The notes: generated by a model from the sequence alone, not told the origin. A stretch of DNA of 64,000 bases from Eleusine coracana subsp. coracana (GCA_032690845.1 CM064424.1:42173511-42237510), one strand, 5' to 3'. Shown: positions 21,619 through 33,609, numbered from the stretch's first letter. Program-made: numbers and translations.

Positions 21619-23277
21619 ATGGCTCGCACGAAGATCACCGCGTGTAAGCATGTTGTCATTCCTCCTCCACTGGTCCCAAAGGGTGCATTTTGGATGATCC
21701 AGCCTGATGTGGACAAGGGTTCCCGATCTTCCGAAAGATTCTGGATACGTTGATTTGGTCGGAGGCGACACACAAATCAATCCAACTTCAGAATAACACG
21801 ATCTAAACCCCGCAATCGCAGCATGATGTCTCCTCTGGTTATCAACCGTACTAAAATGATTGACCTCGCTGAGAAGGCTAATCCCTGCCTGCAAATCAAG
21901 AACACAAGCAAGAACAAAGAAGAATGCAACACAATTGCAGATGTATTATGAATCTCACAAAGTTGGGGTCTCACAAACCGTGATGACGGCGAAACTATTA
22001 TGAACAGAATAATCTAAGCAAAACCCGAACCCTAATGGTGCGGCGGCGGCTGTATATGAAGACCCTAGGGTCGTGCAAGACCCTCTGGATGCGCCCCTAA
22101 TTGGGCTCAACTAGATACAAAGCCTAAAGGCCAAAAACAGGCGATGCAACATTGAAACAGATTCTGGACCCTCTCTTGTTTCGACGATTCCCGATGACTC
22201 CGGATGAATTTTGACATGAAACCGACGGCATTGGTAGAACGTCCAAATCTGAGTCCGTATGTGTCCTGGGCATCCGTTTTAGTGCAAACTGGTCCTAAGC
22301 CCCGAAACAGACTCGAAGTCAGTTTTGGTTGGGCCTCCACCTTGGCTTCCACGTACGTGCTGGTCCTCCACATCTCCAAGTCCTTCTCCCATCATCTCCA
22401 GGTCCTCTCCATGGTTCCTAATTACAATATAATCATTAGGTAGCAAACCATTCTCAAAAGTGACATATAATGAAGAACGTAGGAACGAGCTCACCTCTAA
22501 ATTTAGTCGTCGTGCATGAGCTCTAGTCATTGGACCTTGCAAGTCCAGAATTGGAGGAGTGTTGCAGTATCCTTAGGAGTGATGTCCTCATCACAGCCAG
22601 TTATTGAGGCTCACTCCACTAGACTTCACGCTAGCTACTTCCCGAGGACATTGTGGTACTTGCTTCAGGGACTGGGATACTATGATGCTCCACGGTATAT
22701 GGGGACCAGGACTCCATTTCATGGTGGAGGCTACGCTTGGAAGGTGGAGGTGATCCTGTATAAGAGGGCTACAGATGATGACATCCACCGAGTTTGCCTT
22801 GTTCACTTTGCCACTGCACAGAGAGCTACATTCAACGCTGGGATAAGTGATGCTGCTCGTCAGGCTCTCATCATGCTTCGCCATGAGCGCAACCAGACTC
22901 TCAATACTTCTCAGTTTGCTTACTTTCCACAGAGGGCTAGCGGCAATCTGGAGTTATCTATCTTGCCTGCCCCAGACAACGATGCTTCAGACCGTCTGAG
23001 GGAGCAGGTGGCTCTCACTACAACTATTAATAGTGAGTTGACGACTGCTTTGGACTAGCTCGACTGCCATGACCGCTGCTTCCTTGAGCAAGAGGAGAGG
23101 ATCTAGGAGTTGATGGAGATGCTGGCAGAGAATGACGATTCTGAGGAGGAGGACCCACAGGAGGCGCCCGCGCCTAGAGCTACGGTGCCACCTAGCTCTC
23201 CTCCCTGCGTAGAGCTTCTTCAACAAGCTGTACAGGCACCACCACCGCCAGCTTCACCACCGACTGGCGAGGAGTAG
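21619..23277 (+). pseudogene. extra ORF upstream of gag with histone H3-like N-terminus, split by a solo LTR
   Basis: ATG at 21619 begins MARTKITACK, close to the start of histone H3. After 28 codons the frame is interrupted by a solo LTR (21705-22593) and resumes at 22599 in the same frame if the LTR and one target copy are removed. The second part has WYLLQGLGYYDAPRY and FHGGGYAWKVEVILYKRATD, a conserved globular region seen in such grass element ORFs as far as I recall. A heptad-like stretch follows (LREQVALTTTINSELTTALD) and then an acidic, proline-rich tail ending at TAG 23275. TAG stops at 23056 and 23104 interrupt it. The function of this ORF is not known to me. A related tail occurs at 63770-64000. 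Confidence 0.75.
21705..22593 (-). repeat. solo LTR of gypsy family A
   Basis: On the plus strand it runs TGATGTGGACAAGGG to GATGTCCTCATCA. CAGCC precedes it (21700-21704) and follows it (22594-22598), so it is a bounded insertion of 889 bp. Read on the minus strand its first 85 or so bases encode the same GPMTRA pol tail as the 3' LTR at 3047-3131. Internal sequence is absent, which is the usual product of recombination between two LTRs. Confidence 0.92.
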
Positions 23278-23640
23278 TCTTCGTTAGGAGAGTCTTTTGA
23301 GTCATGAGGTTAGGTCATTAGTTAGCGATTAGCATCGTCGAGTCTTATCTATGTAATAGTTTAGCTAGAGAGAGTTTTAGATTAGCACATCCTAGTGATT
23401 GGTTTGCTAGTGTGATTGTTGTGATGCGTGTGATTTGGATCTTTTGTAATGAGTGTGCATATGTTGCAAGGCCTGTCTTGCAAAACATATCTTTGTATCA
23501 TTTAGATTTATTTTAATAAAGATTAGTTAGTTTGGGGATATCTCTTTGTCTATCACTTTTTTTCTGTACCTCTACCTTAGTGCACTGTTTACCATATCCC
23601 TACATCTTTCTTGGTTGACCGTACCCCAATCTACACCAGA

Positions 23641-24660
23641 TGGCGAGAGGAAACTACAACATAAACCACAACCATGAGGAATAGGAGCAGCCACCCCCAC
23701 AATTCTCCATGGAACAACTCATGGCTGTGCAGACGCAGCTTCTCCAGACCATGCACCAGACTCTGGTGTAGTAACAAAACAACAATGTCGTGGGAGCTGC
23801 TCACCAACCTAGAGACAAGCTGGAAGATTTTCAGCAGACTAAGCCTCCAACTTTCTCTCACTCCGTGGAGCCTATGGATGCAGATGACTGATTGAAGACC
23901 ATAGATAAGAAGCTTCAGGTGGCTTAGTGCAACAACAGAGAAAAAGTGTTGCTTGCAGCACATCAGCTTGTTGATCCCGCTACTTATTGGTGGGATGCCT
24001 ATGTTGCAGCACATGAGGAGCCAGAGAGAATCAATTGGAATGAGTTTCGGGACAACTTTAGGTCTCACCATGTGCCTCAGGGGATCATGAAGTTGAAGAA
24101 GGAGTTCTAGGATCTAAAGCAAGGGTCCATGTCAGTGAGTGAGTATGTTACTCACTTCACCCAGCTATCTCGATATGCTCTAGGAGAAGTGGACACTGGC
24201 TAAAAGAAGCGTGAGTGTTTTCTGGACGGGTTGAATAATGGCTTTGCTTATACACTTGAGGTTTGCAATTATGCAAACTTTCAAGAGATGGTGGATAAAG
24301 CTCCAGTCCTAGAGAACCGAAGGGCAAAGATGGATAGCAAGCGCAAGATGGAGCATCAGGGTCAGCAAGGAGGCAGCAACACTAGGCCTCGCATTGGATC
24401 ATCTTTCTATGTGCCAGGATTTTGTTTTGGGCAGTAGAGTGGATAGCAGAGGGTACAGCCTAAAGGTCAAGGATTTTTCACCCCTCAGCGTCAGGTTCAA
24501 CGTCCCAATTTCTAGACCCCTCGCCCTGCTATGACTGCCCCATAGAAGACCAGTACTGGACAGGGCCGTGCCAATGGAGGAGCTTATTATCGTTGTGGTG
24601 ACCCGGGGCATTTCGCCAATAAATGTCCTCACAGACGCCCAGACCAGACCCTAACTCAAG
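23641..24660 (+). pseudogene. chromovirus gag
   Basis: ATG at 23641 starts MARGNYNINHNHEE. The retrotransposon gag region reads KLQVA, YWWDAYVAAHEEPERINWNE, FRSHHVPQG, then LKQGSMSVSEYVTHF and FLDGLNNGFAY (24120-24245). A basic linker leads to the zinc knuckle YRCGDPGHFANKC (about 24587-24625), whose first cysteine reads tyrosine (YYRC). About ten in-frame stops occur, mostly TAG or TAA where glutamine fits. Gag would assemble the particle. Confidence 0.88.
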
Positions 24661-24679
24661 GTGGGAACACTGCTCCTAA

Positions 24680-26600
24680 TTGCAATGTGAACTCTGCACC
24701 AACACAAGCAATGCAGAACCAAGCTCCGCTCGTGTCAACCATGTGGCCATTGATGATGCTCAGGAGTCTCCAGATGTTGTCCTCGGTACGTTACATGCAA
24801 ATGATAACCATGCAATTGTCTTATTTGATTATGGCGCATCACATTCCTTCATATCTGCTGCTTTTGTTCATTAAACAGAACCTACCCATATCTATGCTAA
24901 AGAATAGGCTGATTATTACATCTCCTGGGGGAGAGATGGATGCAAGACATGTTTGTCCTAAGGTAAACCTTAATATAAGAGGGGTAGACTTCTCTGCCAA
25001 CCTCATTGTCCTTGATTCAAAAGGGATCAATGTGATTATTGGGATGGATTGGTTGAGCAAGCATAAGGGACTTATAGATTGTTCTAGGAAGGAAGTGAAG
25101 CTCACATCTAGCGCTGGGAAGGAATTGGAGGATGTGGCTGATGCATTGCTCACAAACAAGGGAGCAGTCAACCGTGTAAAGTTGAATCACCTAGATGTTG
25201 CTTCAACCCAAGATGTCCGAGTGGTATGTGAGTTTCCAGATGTTTTCCCAGAGGAGTTGCCAGGTATGCCACCTGAGCGAGATATCAAGTTTGTTATTGA
25301 GTTAATTCCTGGTACTGCACCTATATTTAAGCAACCCTATAGGATGGACACTACTCAACAAACTGAACTTAAGGAGCAAATACAAGAATTGCTAGATAAA
25401 AGATTTATTGGACCTAGTGCATCCTCATTGGCAGCCCTAGTTATCTTTGTCCCTAAGAAGGATGGTACCTAGAGGATGTGAGTAGATTATCGAGCTCTTA
25501 AGGCCGTCACCATCAAGAAGAAGTACCCATTGCCTAGGATAAATGATTTGTTTGATCAGTTGAGAGGAGCATGTGTTTTCTCCAAGATTGAGTTACGTTC
25601 TAGTTATCATCAGTTGAAGATTTGGGCTTCCGATATACCCAAGACCGCCTTCACCACTTGGTATGGACTTTATGAGTGTCATGTCATGTCCTTTGGATTG
25701 ACTAATGCCCATGCCTACTTTATGTATCTGATGAACAAGGTATTCATGGAGTACTAGGACAAGTTTATGGTGGTGTTTGTCAATGATATATTGGTATTCT
25801 CAAAGAATGAAGAAGAGCATAAGGAACATCTTCGCTTGGTATTGCAGAAGCTTAAGGAGAACCAGCTGTACGCGAAGCTAAACAAGTGTGAGTTTTGGAT
25901 CAAGGAGGTGTCTTTTCTTGGCCATATCATTTCCGCCGGAGGAGTGTATGTGGATCCTAGCAAAGTGGAAGATGTGTTAAGTTGTAATACACCCCAGAAT
26001 GTCACCGACATCTAGAGTTTCCTTGGTTTAGCGGGGTATTATAGGCGATTCATAGAAGGGTTCTCCAAGATAGCCAAGCCTATGACAGAACTATTGGAAA
26101 AGGGTTAGGACTTTAAGTGGACGCCCGAACGCGAGACTAGTTTCCAAGAGATGAAGAAGAGACTTACGACGACACCAATTTTAACAATGCCCAATATGGA
26201 GAAGCCTTTCTCTATTTATTGTGATGCTTCTGGACAGGTCCTAGGATGTGTGCTCATGCAAGAAGGGCATATGGTTGCGTACACTTCAAGGCAGTTGAGG
26301 AAGCACGATAAGAAGTACCCAACCCAAGATTTAGAGTTAGTAGCAGTGGTTCACGCTCTCAAGATATGGAGGCACTATCTCATTGGCAGGCGATGTGATA
26401 TCTATTCGGACCACAAGAGTCTAAAGTACATATTTATTCAACCGGACCTCAATCTTAGGCAACACCGATGGTCGGAACTCATCAAGGATTACGACTTGAA
26501 TATCAACTATCATATAGGGAAGGCCAATGTTGTCACTGATGCTTTGAGTAGGAGGTCACATATGAGTATGCTCGCAGCAAGGGACATGCAACCAGGATTG
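24680..26600 (+). pseudogene. chromovirus protease, reverse transcriptase and RNase H
   Basis: Protease: IVLFDYGASHSFIS (about 24818-24860), where the usual DSGA reads DYGA; a frameshift follows near 24870, then VLDSKGINVIIGMDWLSKH (25010-25065). RT: VPKKDGT (25450), KIELRSSYHQL (25585-25617), FGLTNAHAYFMYLMNKVF and VVFVNDILVFSK (25769-25805). The motif A aspartate is glutamate and the first aspartate of the FxDD pair is asparagine, so both catalytic sites are altered. The RNase H type region (YCDASGQVLGCVLMQ, YPTQDLELVAVVHALKIWRH, YSDHKSLKYIF; 26210-26440) is open. Stops lie at 25471, 25756, 26014 and 26107. Confidence 0.9.
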
Positions 26601-28108
26601 TGCGAGGAGTTTGAGAAGCTTAACTTAGGATGGGTCACTAACACCAAGGTAGTGACTATGGAAGTTGACTCAACCTTGGAGCATGACATCCGGAAGAGAC
26701 AACTTGAAGATTCTAAGATACAGGAGATCAAGCTTCAAATTACAGAGGACAAGGCTCCAGGCTTCACCCTAGACGACTTGGGAACCTTATGGTACAAGGA
26801 AAGGCTTTGTGTGCCGGATGTGAAGGAGATCAAGGAAGTAATACTAAGGGATGCCCATGAGTCGGCATACTCAATCCACCCAGGAAGTACTAAGATGTAT
26901 CATGATCTTAAGAGTCGGTATTGGTGGTATGGTATGAAGAGGGCTGTCGCTAAATATGTTGCGTTATGCGATATCTGCCAACAAGTCAAGGCAGAACATC
27001 AGCGGCCAACATGACTTTTGCAACCATTGAAGATACCAGAGTGGAACTGGGAAGAGATTAGTATGGACTTCATTGTGGGGTTACTAAGGATGCAAAGTGG
27101 CTATGACTCCATATGGGTAATAGTGGACCGTTTGTCCAAGGTGGCATATTTCATACCCGTCAAGACTACATACAATGGACCAAAGTTGGCAGAACTGTAT
27201 ATGTCTAGGATTGTGTGTCTATATGGTATGCGTAAGAAGATAGTTTTAGATAGAGGAACCCAATTCACTTCAAGGTTTTGGGAGAAGCTACACGAGTCAA
27301 TGAACACTAGGCTAAACTTTAGTTTGGCATACCATTCATAGACGGATGGATAGACTCAAAGGGTAAATCAAATTCTCGAGGATATGTTAAGGGCCTGTGC
27401 CTTACAGTATGCTAACAGTTGGGACAAGAGCCTCCCTTATGCGGAGTTCTCCTACAACAATAGTTACCAAGAAAGTTTGAGGTCTTTTATGGTCTGAAGT
27501 GTAGGACTCCTTTGTTTTGGAACGAGACAGGAGAGAATCAAGTTTTTGGGCCAGAAATTCTCCAGGAGGCGCAGAGACAAGTTCATATTGTTAGGGAGAA
27601 CCTCAAGCTAGCGCAGTCTAGGCAAAAGAGCTATGCTGACCATAGAAGACGGGATTTGAGCTTTGAGGTTGGTGATTTTGTATACCTCAAGGTGTCTCCT
27701 ATGTGGGGACTTCATCGTTTCAATGTTAGGAGCAAACTAGCACCCCGATATATTGGCCCTTTCAAGAACTTGGAGCGACGAGGTGAAGTGGCTTATCAGT
27801 TAGAGTTACCTCCACAGTTGTCAGAGGTGTATGATATCGTTCATGTCTCTTAATTGAAGAAATGTCTACGAGTTCCAGAGGAACAGGTGCCTATGGAAGA
27901 TTTGGAGGTAGGAGAAGATCTCGCCTATCAAGAACATCCAATGAAGATTCTTGAAATGGTAGAGAAAGTGACCCGGAATAAGAGGTACCCTACGTGCAAA
28001 GTGCAATGGAGCAATCATTCTATGGAAGAAGCCACATGGGAAAGAGAAGAAGACTTGAAGAAAGAGTTCGCCAATCTTTTCTTCGATCCGACCGAATCTC
28101 GAGGGTGA
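26601..28108 (+). pseudogene. chromovirus integrase with chromodomain
   Basis: The zinc-binding part reads AYSIHPGSTKMYHDLKSRYW and ALCDICQQVKAEHQ (26865-27003). TGA at 27012 separates it from the core: ISMDFIVGLLRMQSGYDSIW (27058-27117), VLDRGTQFTSRFWEKL (27243-27290) and, after two TAG codons (27340 and 27350), VNQILEDMLRACALQYANSW. The DDE residues can be placed. The C-terminal GPF region (LAPRYIGPFKNLERRGEVAY) precedes a TAA at 27852. The chromodomain at about 27935-28085 reads KVTRNKRYPTCKVQWSNHSM then EEATWEREEDLKKEF; such domains in this clade direct integration to heterochromatin. The frame ends at 28108. Confidence 0.92.
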
Positions 28109-28118
28109 GATTCATCCT

Positions 28119-28131
28119 AAGGGGGTAGGTT
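28119..28131 (+). other. polypurine tract of the chromovirus
   Basis: AAGGGGGTAGGTT directly before the LTR start TATAACACCC. Confidence 0.7.
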
Positions 28132-30997
28132 TATAACACCCTACTTATCTATTTTTTTAATGATTTTTTTAATTAATTAGGAAAAAAGAAAGGAAAAAAG
28201 AAGGGCAAAGCCCTGCGCTTGGGCCATTTTTACGCAGCCCAACTCTCCCCTCACTCCCTCTCTCTTCTGTCCTGGGCCAAAACCCTATCTGCGGCCCATT
28301 TCTCCCCCCCCCCCCCCTCCCCTCTCTCTCTCTCCCCTCCCGGCCTGCTAAGCCTGCCAGCCCCGCTCGACCCACACGCGCATGCACAGTCCCCCCCCCC
28401 CCCCCAGCGCTAGCCTGTCTGCCGTACCGAAACCCTAGCGGGCCTAGCCACTAGCGCCGCCACCGTCAATCCTTGGCGTGCGCGCCATGGACTCCCTAGG
28501 GATCGCGCCCTCATAAATAGCAGGGCCCGTGCCCTCGCGCCACGTTTTCCCCACCCTGTCGCCTCGCCGCGTCGCACCATCAAGCTCTCGCCACCACCGT
28601 CTTTCGCCGCCTCAAGGCCAGCCTTGCCGTTCCCGAGCTCCTCGCCTCGCCCCACGCCCCTTAGTGAGTTCCCCCTCGCCTCCTCTCCCTTTTGCCCCTT
28701 CCTCGCGGCTTTTAGACCACCGGCAAGCTTCGGCTCGGCCAATCATTGCGTCGCCGCCTCCCTGCTCGCCGACCGCCGCCTCCTCGACCGGAGCCCCCGT
28801 AGCCCCTGGATCTAATCTGGATGGTCCAGATTAGATCGGATCGAAGGGGTATGAGCCCGGTCCATCGTGGACCGTGGACTCGGGTCAACCCCCCCCCCCC
28901 TAGTGCATGTGCCCCGTGGACCTAGTCCACGGGAATTAATTTAATGAATTTATAGTTAATTAATTTTATTTTGATTAAATATCTGTTAATGCGTAATTTT
29001 GCATATAGGCCCCTAAACTATAAAATAATTATACTTTTATTCTATAACTTTTATATTTAGGCCCTTGAGTTGTTTATTAAATATTTTTAGCACTGTATTT
29101 TTGTAGAGAAGCCCCTAAACTTTTTCTAAATAATATTTTAGTCCTGTAATTTAACAGAAACACCTCAGGACTATTTATTAGTTATATTTTACTCCTTCCT
29201 TTTTACAACTTAGTCCCTAAACTTTCTGTAAATTACATTTTAGTCCCTAGACTTTCCTCAAATTATATTTTCACCCAGATATTTTAAAAATTAGTCCTTG
29301 TACTTTGCTGAAATTACTTTTAGGCCCCTAAACTTGTCTATTTTTACATTTTTGACTGAAACTTCAAATCGTCATAACTTTTCAACCGTAGCTCAGAACT
29401 GAGAAATTTTTGTGCTCATGTGATCGTAGCAACGCGTACTTTGTCATAGTATTGTTTTCATTGTAGTTTGTTACTGTGTGGTGTGTTGTTTCTTAGTTGG
29501 TTGTATGTCTGTCTTTTCAGTATGATGTTAGTAGACGACCAGTAGTTGGAGAACTTTCAGGACTTCTAGCTAGAAGATTTTGGGCAACAGCGAAGGGAAC
29601 TAGACAAGTGTCCTTGATGAATTTTGAACCTATGTTTTACATTCCTCTCTATTTTCTGTGCATGCTTGTTAATACTACATCCTATGTGTCATTCATCTTG
29701 TTCCATATTATTCCTTGTCGCGTGGGATCTGGTGTAGCTTATTAGTGTGGGTACGTCATGCTTAGTTTGCTATGTCAGGAATGGAAGTGTATAATGTTAA
29801 CCTTGACTAATGGTTCACTTTAACATAATGATTATGAGGGATGGATAATCCTTTTTAGCAACATGGAACTTAGGCGATCCAAGCAGGAGGATCACAAGGA
29901 TGGTGTGGGCATGCACATGTACTCGACACAGTACTGTGGGATTGTGGTGGTACCTTCTTGGGATCACAAGAGTTAGTTTGTGGAGTGGCCACCCAGGAAA
30001 ACAGTGCAAAGCACAGGCCTAGTATGGGTAGGCTTGGTTGAGTATCAAGATGTCTTCCCAGTTTTGCAGGCTGTTGAGGGATAAGGACGGGATGGTTTAC
30101 TCTCGGACTCCGACGATCGATGGTTCACTCCTAGCCACCTTGGTGTGAGTTGTTTGTAAACTGGGAAGCTCTTTGAAAGACTTTGTGGTGATCTCTTGGC
30201 CTCACACCTACGGTAGTGTGATTTGGGCAACATGGAGACTCTCTAGTCACTGCATAGTGATGAAATCACCAACCTGTGGGTAAAGTTGTGCAACCTCTAT
30301 AGAGGGTCAAACAGTTATAATAGTCGTGCTGACGATCATGAGCAGCCTAGATCCTCACACATTTAGGAGGGTTGTGTATGGGTGAACTTGGTGGGTAGAC
30401 AAGTTTGGTTTGGGTGGTGTAACCCTTGGTTTGCTATAGGCGGTGTAACCTGTAGTGTGGTGTTTTATGGGCGGTTTAACCCATGGTTAGCTACAGGTGG
30501 TGTAACCTATAGTGTTGGTTAGACCAGATAACTTGGGAGAACTTTTCACTTAGTAAATAGGAGTGCTATTCAAAAGGTCTTAGGTGTAGTGCTCATTTAT
30601 GCAAATGAACCATTATGTTAGCCTTTCTTCAATTAAGCTTGCATGTCATACTTTCCCCCACTTGCTGAGTATGACATGTGCTCACCCTTGCTATTTCCCT
30701 TTGTTGTTGTACTATGAACTGCTGCTCAGAAGATGGAGAGATGGACTTCATTGATGAAGACTACTACTAGGCGTGCGTGCCCCCGGTCGATTGCCTGTGG
30801 TGTTATGGTGTTTTCCATTACTATTTACCGAGAGAGTCGTTTTAGTCTTTGAAGACAATTATTTATGTAGTAACGATATGCTGTAATAATGACATTGGAT
30901 ACTCCATTAGTTCACTTTACTTTCAATATGTGTGAAACTTGTTCCTAGGCACACATATAATAAGCACTTTGTTTTGTCCTTAAAACTAGGTGTGACA
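28132..30997 (+). repeat. 3' LTR of the chromovirus
   Basis: Begins TATAACACCC (the expected TG reads TA) and ends AAAACTAGGTGTGACA; 2866 bp. TATA-like TCATAAATAG at 28511-28520. It carries several C runs of ten or more (near 28307, 28391 and 28890) and repeated GGCGG(T)GTAACC blocks near 30413-30510, also present in the 5' copy near 20815-20905. Confidence 0.9.
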
Positions 30998-31020
30998 ATG
31001 GACATCCTCCCAAAATAGGC

Positions 31021-32641
31021 TTAAGGTTTTTCATCGCCTCCTTCATTGAACACCTCATTTGGAATCCTATAGGTGATTGTGGTGACCCCTTCCTTCGATA
31101 CCATCATGTACCAATCATGCAACTTCCGTATCTCCCACGGCAAGTTCTTGTATGTGTTATTTGATATAAGGGGCTTACTGAATATGAATGTCGGATAGCC
31201 CATATCATCCACAGGATTGTCCAAAATATGATCGTTGTATGACAATATATCCCGAGGATCTTGTTCTTGCAGAACAAGCTTGCCGGTGGTTGCAAGACGT
31301 TTTTTCAATCCAGCCAAGTACTTATCAACATTATTTTTTGCTTTTGGATCCTTTGGCTCTTTGGCAAAATTGGTAATCATGTTTGGGATTACCGGAGCCT
31401 TGATGACAACTGTGGCAGGCTTGACAACAATAGGCATAGTTTCCATATACAGACCCCATATACGGACCCCCTGCAACCATAGTTTCTGTAGGTCTTTGAA
31501 CAGTGGTACTAAGAACACACCTATGTCATTTCTAGGTTCTTTGGACCCATATATAAGAGTGGTTAGCAGTAGGTACTTACACTTATGGCATAACCATGGT
31601 GGAATGTTGTATATTGCTAGTATCACTGGCCAAGTGCTATGCGGATTCTTCATTTGACTGAAAGGGTTTATCCCGTCTATGCTCAATACAAACCGTAGGT
31701 TCCTTTCCTCATCAAAGAAGTCTTGATGATTCTGATCGAACATTTTCCACATCGTTCCATCTGCGGGATGCCTGAGCTTACCTTCCCCCTTGTGTGCATG
31801 CCATGTCATCATTACCACATCCCTAGGATTAGCGAACAAGCGCTGATGCGATTGACCACGGGTAAGTACCACATGACTGAGGAAGGAACTTTAATATCAT
31901 TAATGTCATCAACAACAGAACTTCTTTTCTTCTTTCTTCCCTTTTTTTGGTATTCTTCATGCCACCATCGGCATCACAGTCATTGTTCCTCTTGTAACGA
32001 CTGTGTTTGCATCTTCGGTATCTTACAGCGTCATGATGCTCCTTTTGATACAATATGCAATGATTTGGACACATGTGAATTTTTTGCACGCCCAATGAAA
32101 GTGGGGAAATTAGCTTCTTAGAAAGGTATGTGGTCCTTGGCAACAAGTTGGGCTTTGGCAGCGTATTGGAAATATGTTCCAACAAATCCGTAAAACTTGT
32201 GTCCGACTAGCCATGCATGGCATTCAACTTCATCAGCTCAAGTACAGTATGCAATCTAGTGAACTCTTTACCACATCTATTAGATTCCTCATATAATGAA
32301 TCCTTTGATGCTTTCTCTATTCTATGAAAATTATCAAGCCCTTTAGTTGTACCGGCATTGATCAACACCTGCGGCTCAATATGACACAACAACTCCTCAA
32401 CATCAAAATCAGCTTCACCACGTGACTCCGTCGCATCTGCACTAGGCGAATTGATAGCCTCAACTTCAACTTCAATATGCTCATCAAATTCCATATCGAC
32501 CACACTGTTCTCACCATGGTTTGTCCATCTCGTGTACCTCTCAACAAAATCCTTCCGCACCAAGTGTGAGTTGATTACTTGTATATCATTCCACAACTTC
32601 TGATTCTTGCAACCAAAACACAGACAATATATATCAGTCAT
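31021..32641 (-). pseudogene. CACTA TNP2-type transposase remnant
   Basis: Reading leftward, the first piece (32641-32207) starts MTDIYCLCFGCKNQKLWNDI, the transposase-associated domain of CACTA proteins, with an acidic region after it. The second (to about 31829) has HMCPNHCILYQKEHHDAVRY, a cysteine-histidine region. The third (31872-31021) has the TNP2 core stretch LRFVLSIDGINPFSQMKN, STWPVILAIYNIPPWLCHK and GVFLVPLFKDLQKLW. It then passes into a different module with DDMGYPTFIFSKPL and LPWEIRKLHDWYM. That module does not belong to the TNP2 core as I know it, so an internal deletion probably fused two element genes. Frames are linked only through shifts. Confidence 0.85.
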
Positions 32642-32824
32642 CTCTTCATGTCAGGCATGTTGTGCAGCCCTTTCGATGAATTTAGAGACTTCTCATAAAA
32701 ATATTGGACCCGGTCTCGGTGTCTCGTACATCCAAGATCCATCCATCACGAATGACCTTGAATGAGAACCAAAAAAATATTTTAAATTAATTAATTATTA
32801 TGTGTAACAAAAATATTAAAAATT

Positions 32825-32829
<5 letters not shown>

Positions 32830-32876
<47 letters not shown>
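32830..32876. repeat. (TA)n microsatellite
   Basis: About 23 TA units in the CACTA 5' region. Confidence 0.97.
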
Positions 32877-32878
<2 letters not shown>

Positions 32879-33011
32879 TTATTCTACACCCTAGATCTGA
32901 ATCCATGTATTTAGTTTGGAAATGAATTGGAGAATTTAATATGTAAGGGTTTGGGCCCTTAGAATCCGACATATTCTCCATTGGTGATAGAAATCTACGG
33001 CAAACCCAAGA

Positions 33012-33168
33012 ATTTAGTGTACCAACTAGTTGGAAAATTTAGTGTGCCAACTAGTTGGAGAATTTAGTGTGCCAACCATTTGTAGAATTTAGTGTGTCAA
33101 GCAGTTGGAGAATTTAGTGTGCCAAACATTTGTAGAATTTAGTGTGTCAAGCATTTGTAGAATTTAGG
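33012..33168. repeat. 25-bp tandem repeat, six copies
   Basis: Units start at 33012, 33037, 33062, 33087, 33112 and 33137 with the form ATTTAGTGTGCCAACTAGTT plus five bases, then a partial seventh. Units alternate between a TAGTTGG and a CATTTGT core. It lies in the non-coding 5' part of the CACTA element. Confidence 0.95.
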
Positions 33169-33609
33169 GTTTGGGTTGCGTTCGTATGTGATGGTTGGGT
33201 GCGGGTGTAGAATATCTCTCTTACCCTAACACTTCCCCTCTCTTCTAGTATCCAAACTAGATCTAGATTCCCATTGACATAAAAGAGGCTAGATATAGTA
33301 ATTGTTTTGTGTAGTGATGAAAATAGATGATGGATGCCTTCATAAACTTCAACTACAATCCAATAGAACCATACAAATCAAACAAATTTAGCTAAAATTT
33401 GATGAAAACCAAACAAATTTGAAATGCAAAATTCAACTTGATTTTAAAATAATAGCACAAAAAATGTATGAGATGAATTCCCCTTACCTCAGAGAGAAAA
33501 TTTCTGTAAAAAAATAAACTCAAAACCTTCTCCTCTTGATTTTTGTAAATTGCCCAAATTTTTGGGCTACCACTGTTCGAGTGAAACAGGGGAGCTGTCG
33601 GAACGTGCT

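Larger units (their letters stand above)
18838..30997 (+). mobile_element. Tekay/Del-like Ty3/gypsy chromovirus
   Basis: The order is truncated 5' LTR, degenerate PBS, an extra N-terminal ORF, gag, protease, RT, RNase H, integrase with a C-terminal chromodomain, PPT, 3' LTR. LTRs are near 2.87 kb when complete. The 5' LTR lacks about the first 300 bases and starts abruptly next to the CACTA left end. Coding parts carry many TAG stops in place of glutamine. A solo LTR of gypsy family A is inserted in the first ORF. Confidence 0.93.

Noticed and set aside
22204..22542. Open frames on both strands within the solo LTR
   Set aside because: Apart from the short pol tail at the LTR start, these are non-coding LTR sequence.
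33012..33168. Regular short repeats as a CRISPR array
   Set aside because: Units are directly adjacent without spacers, and the setting is a plant CACTA transposon.
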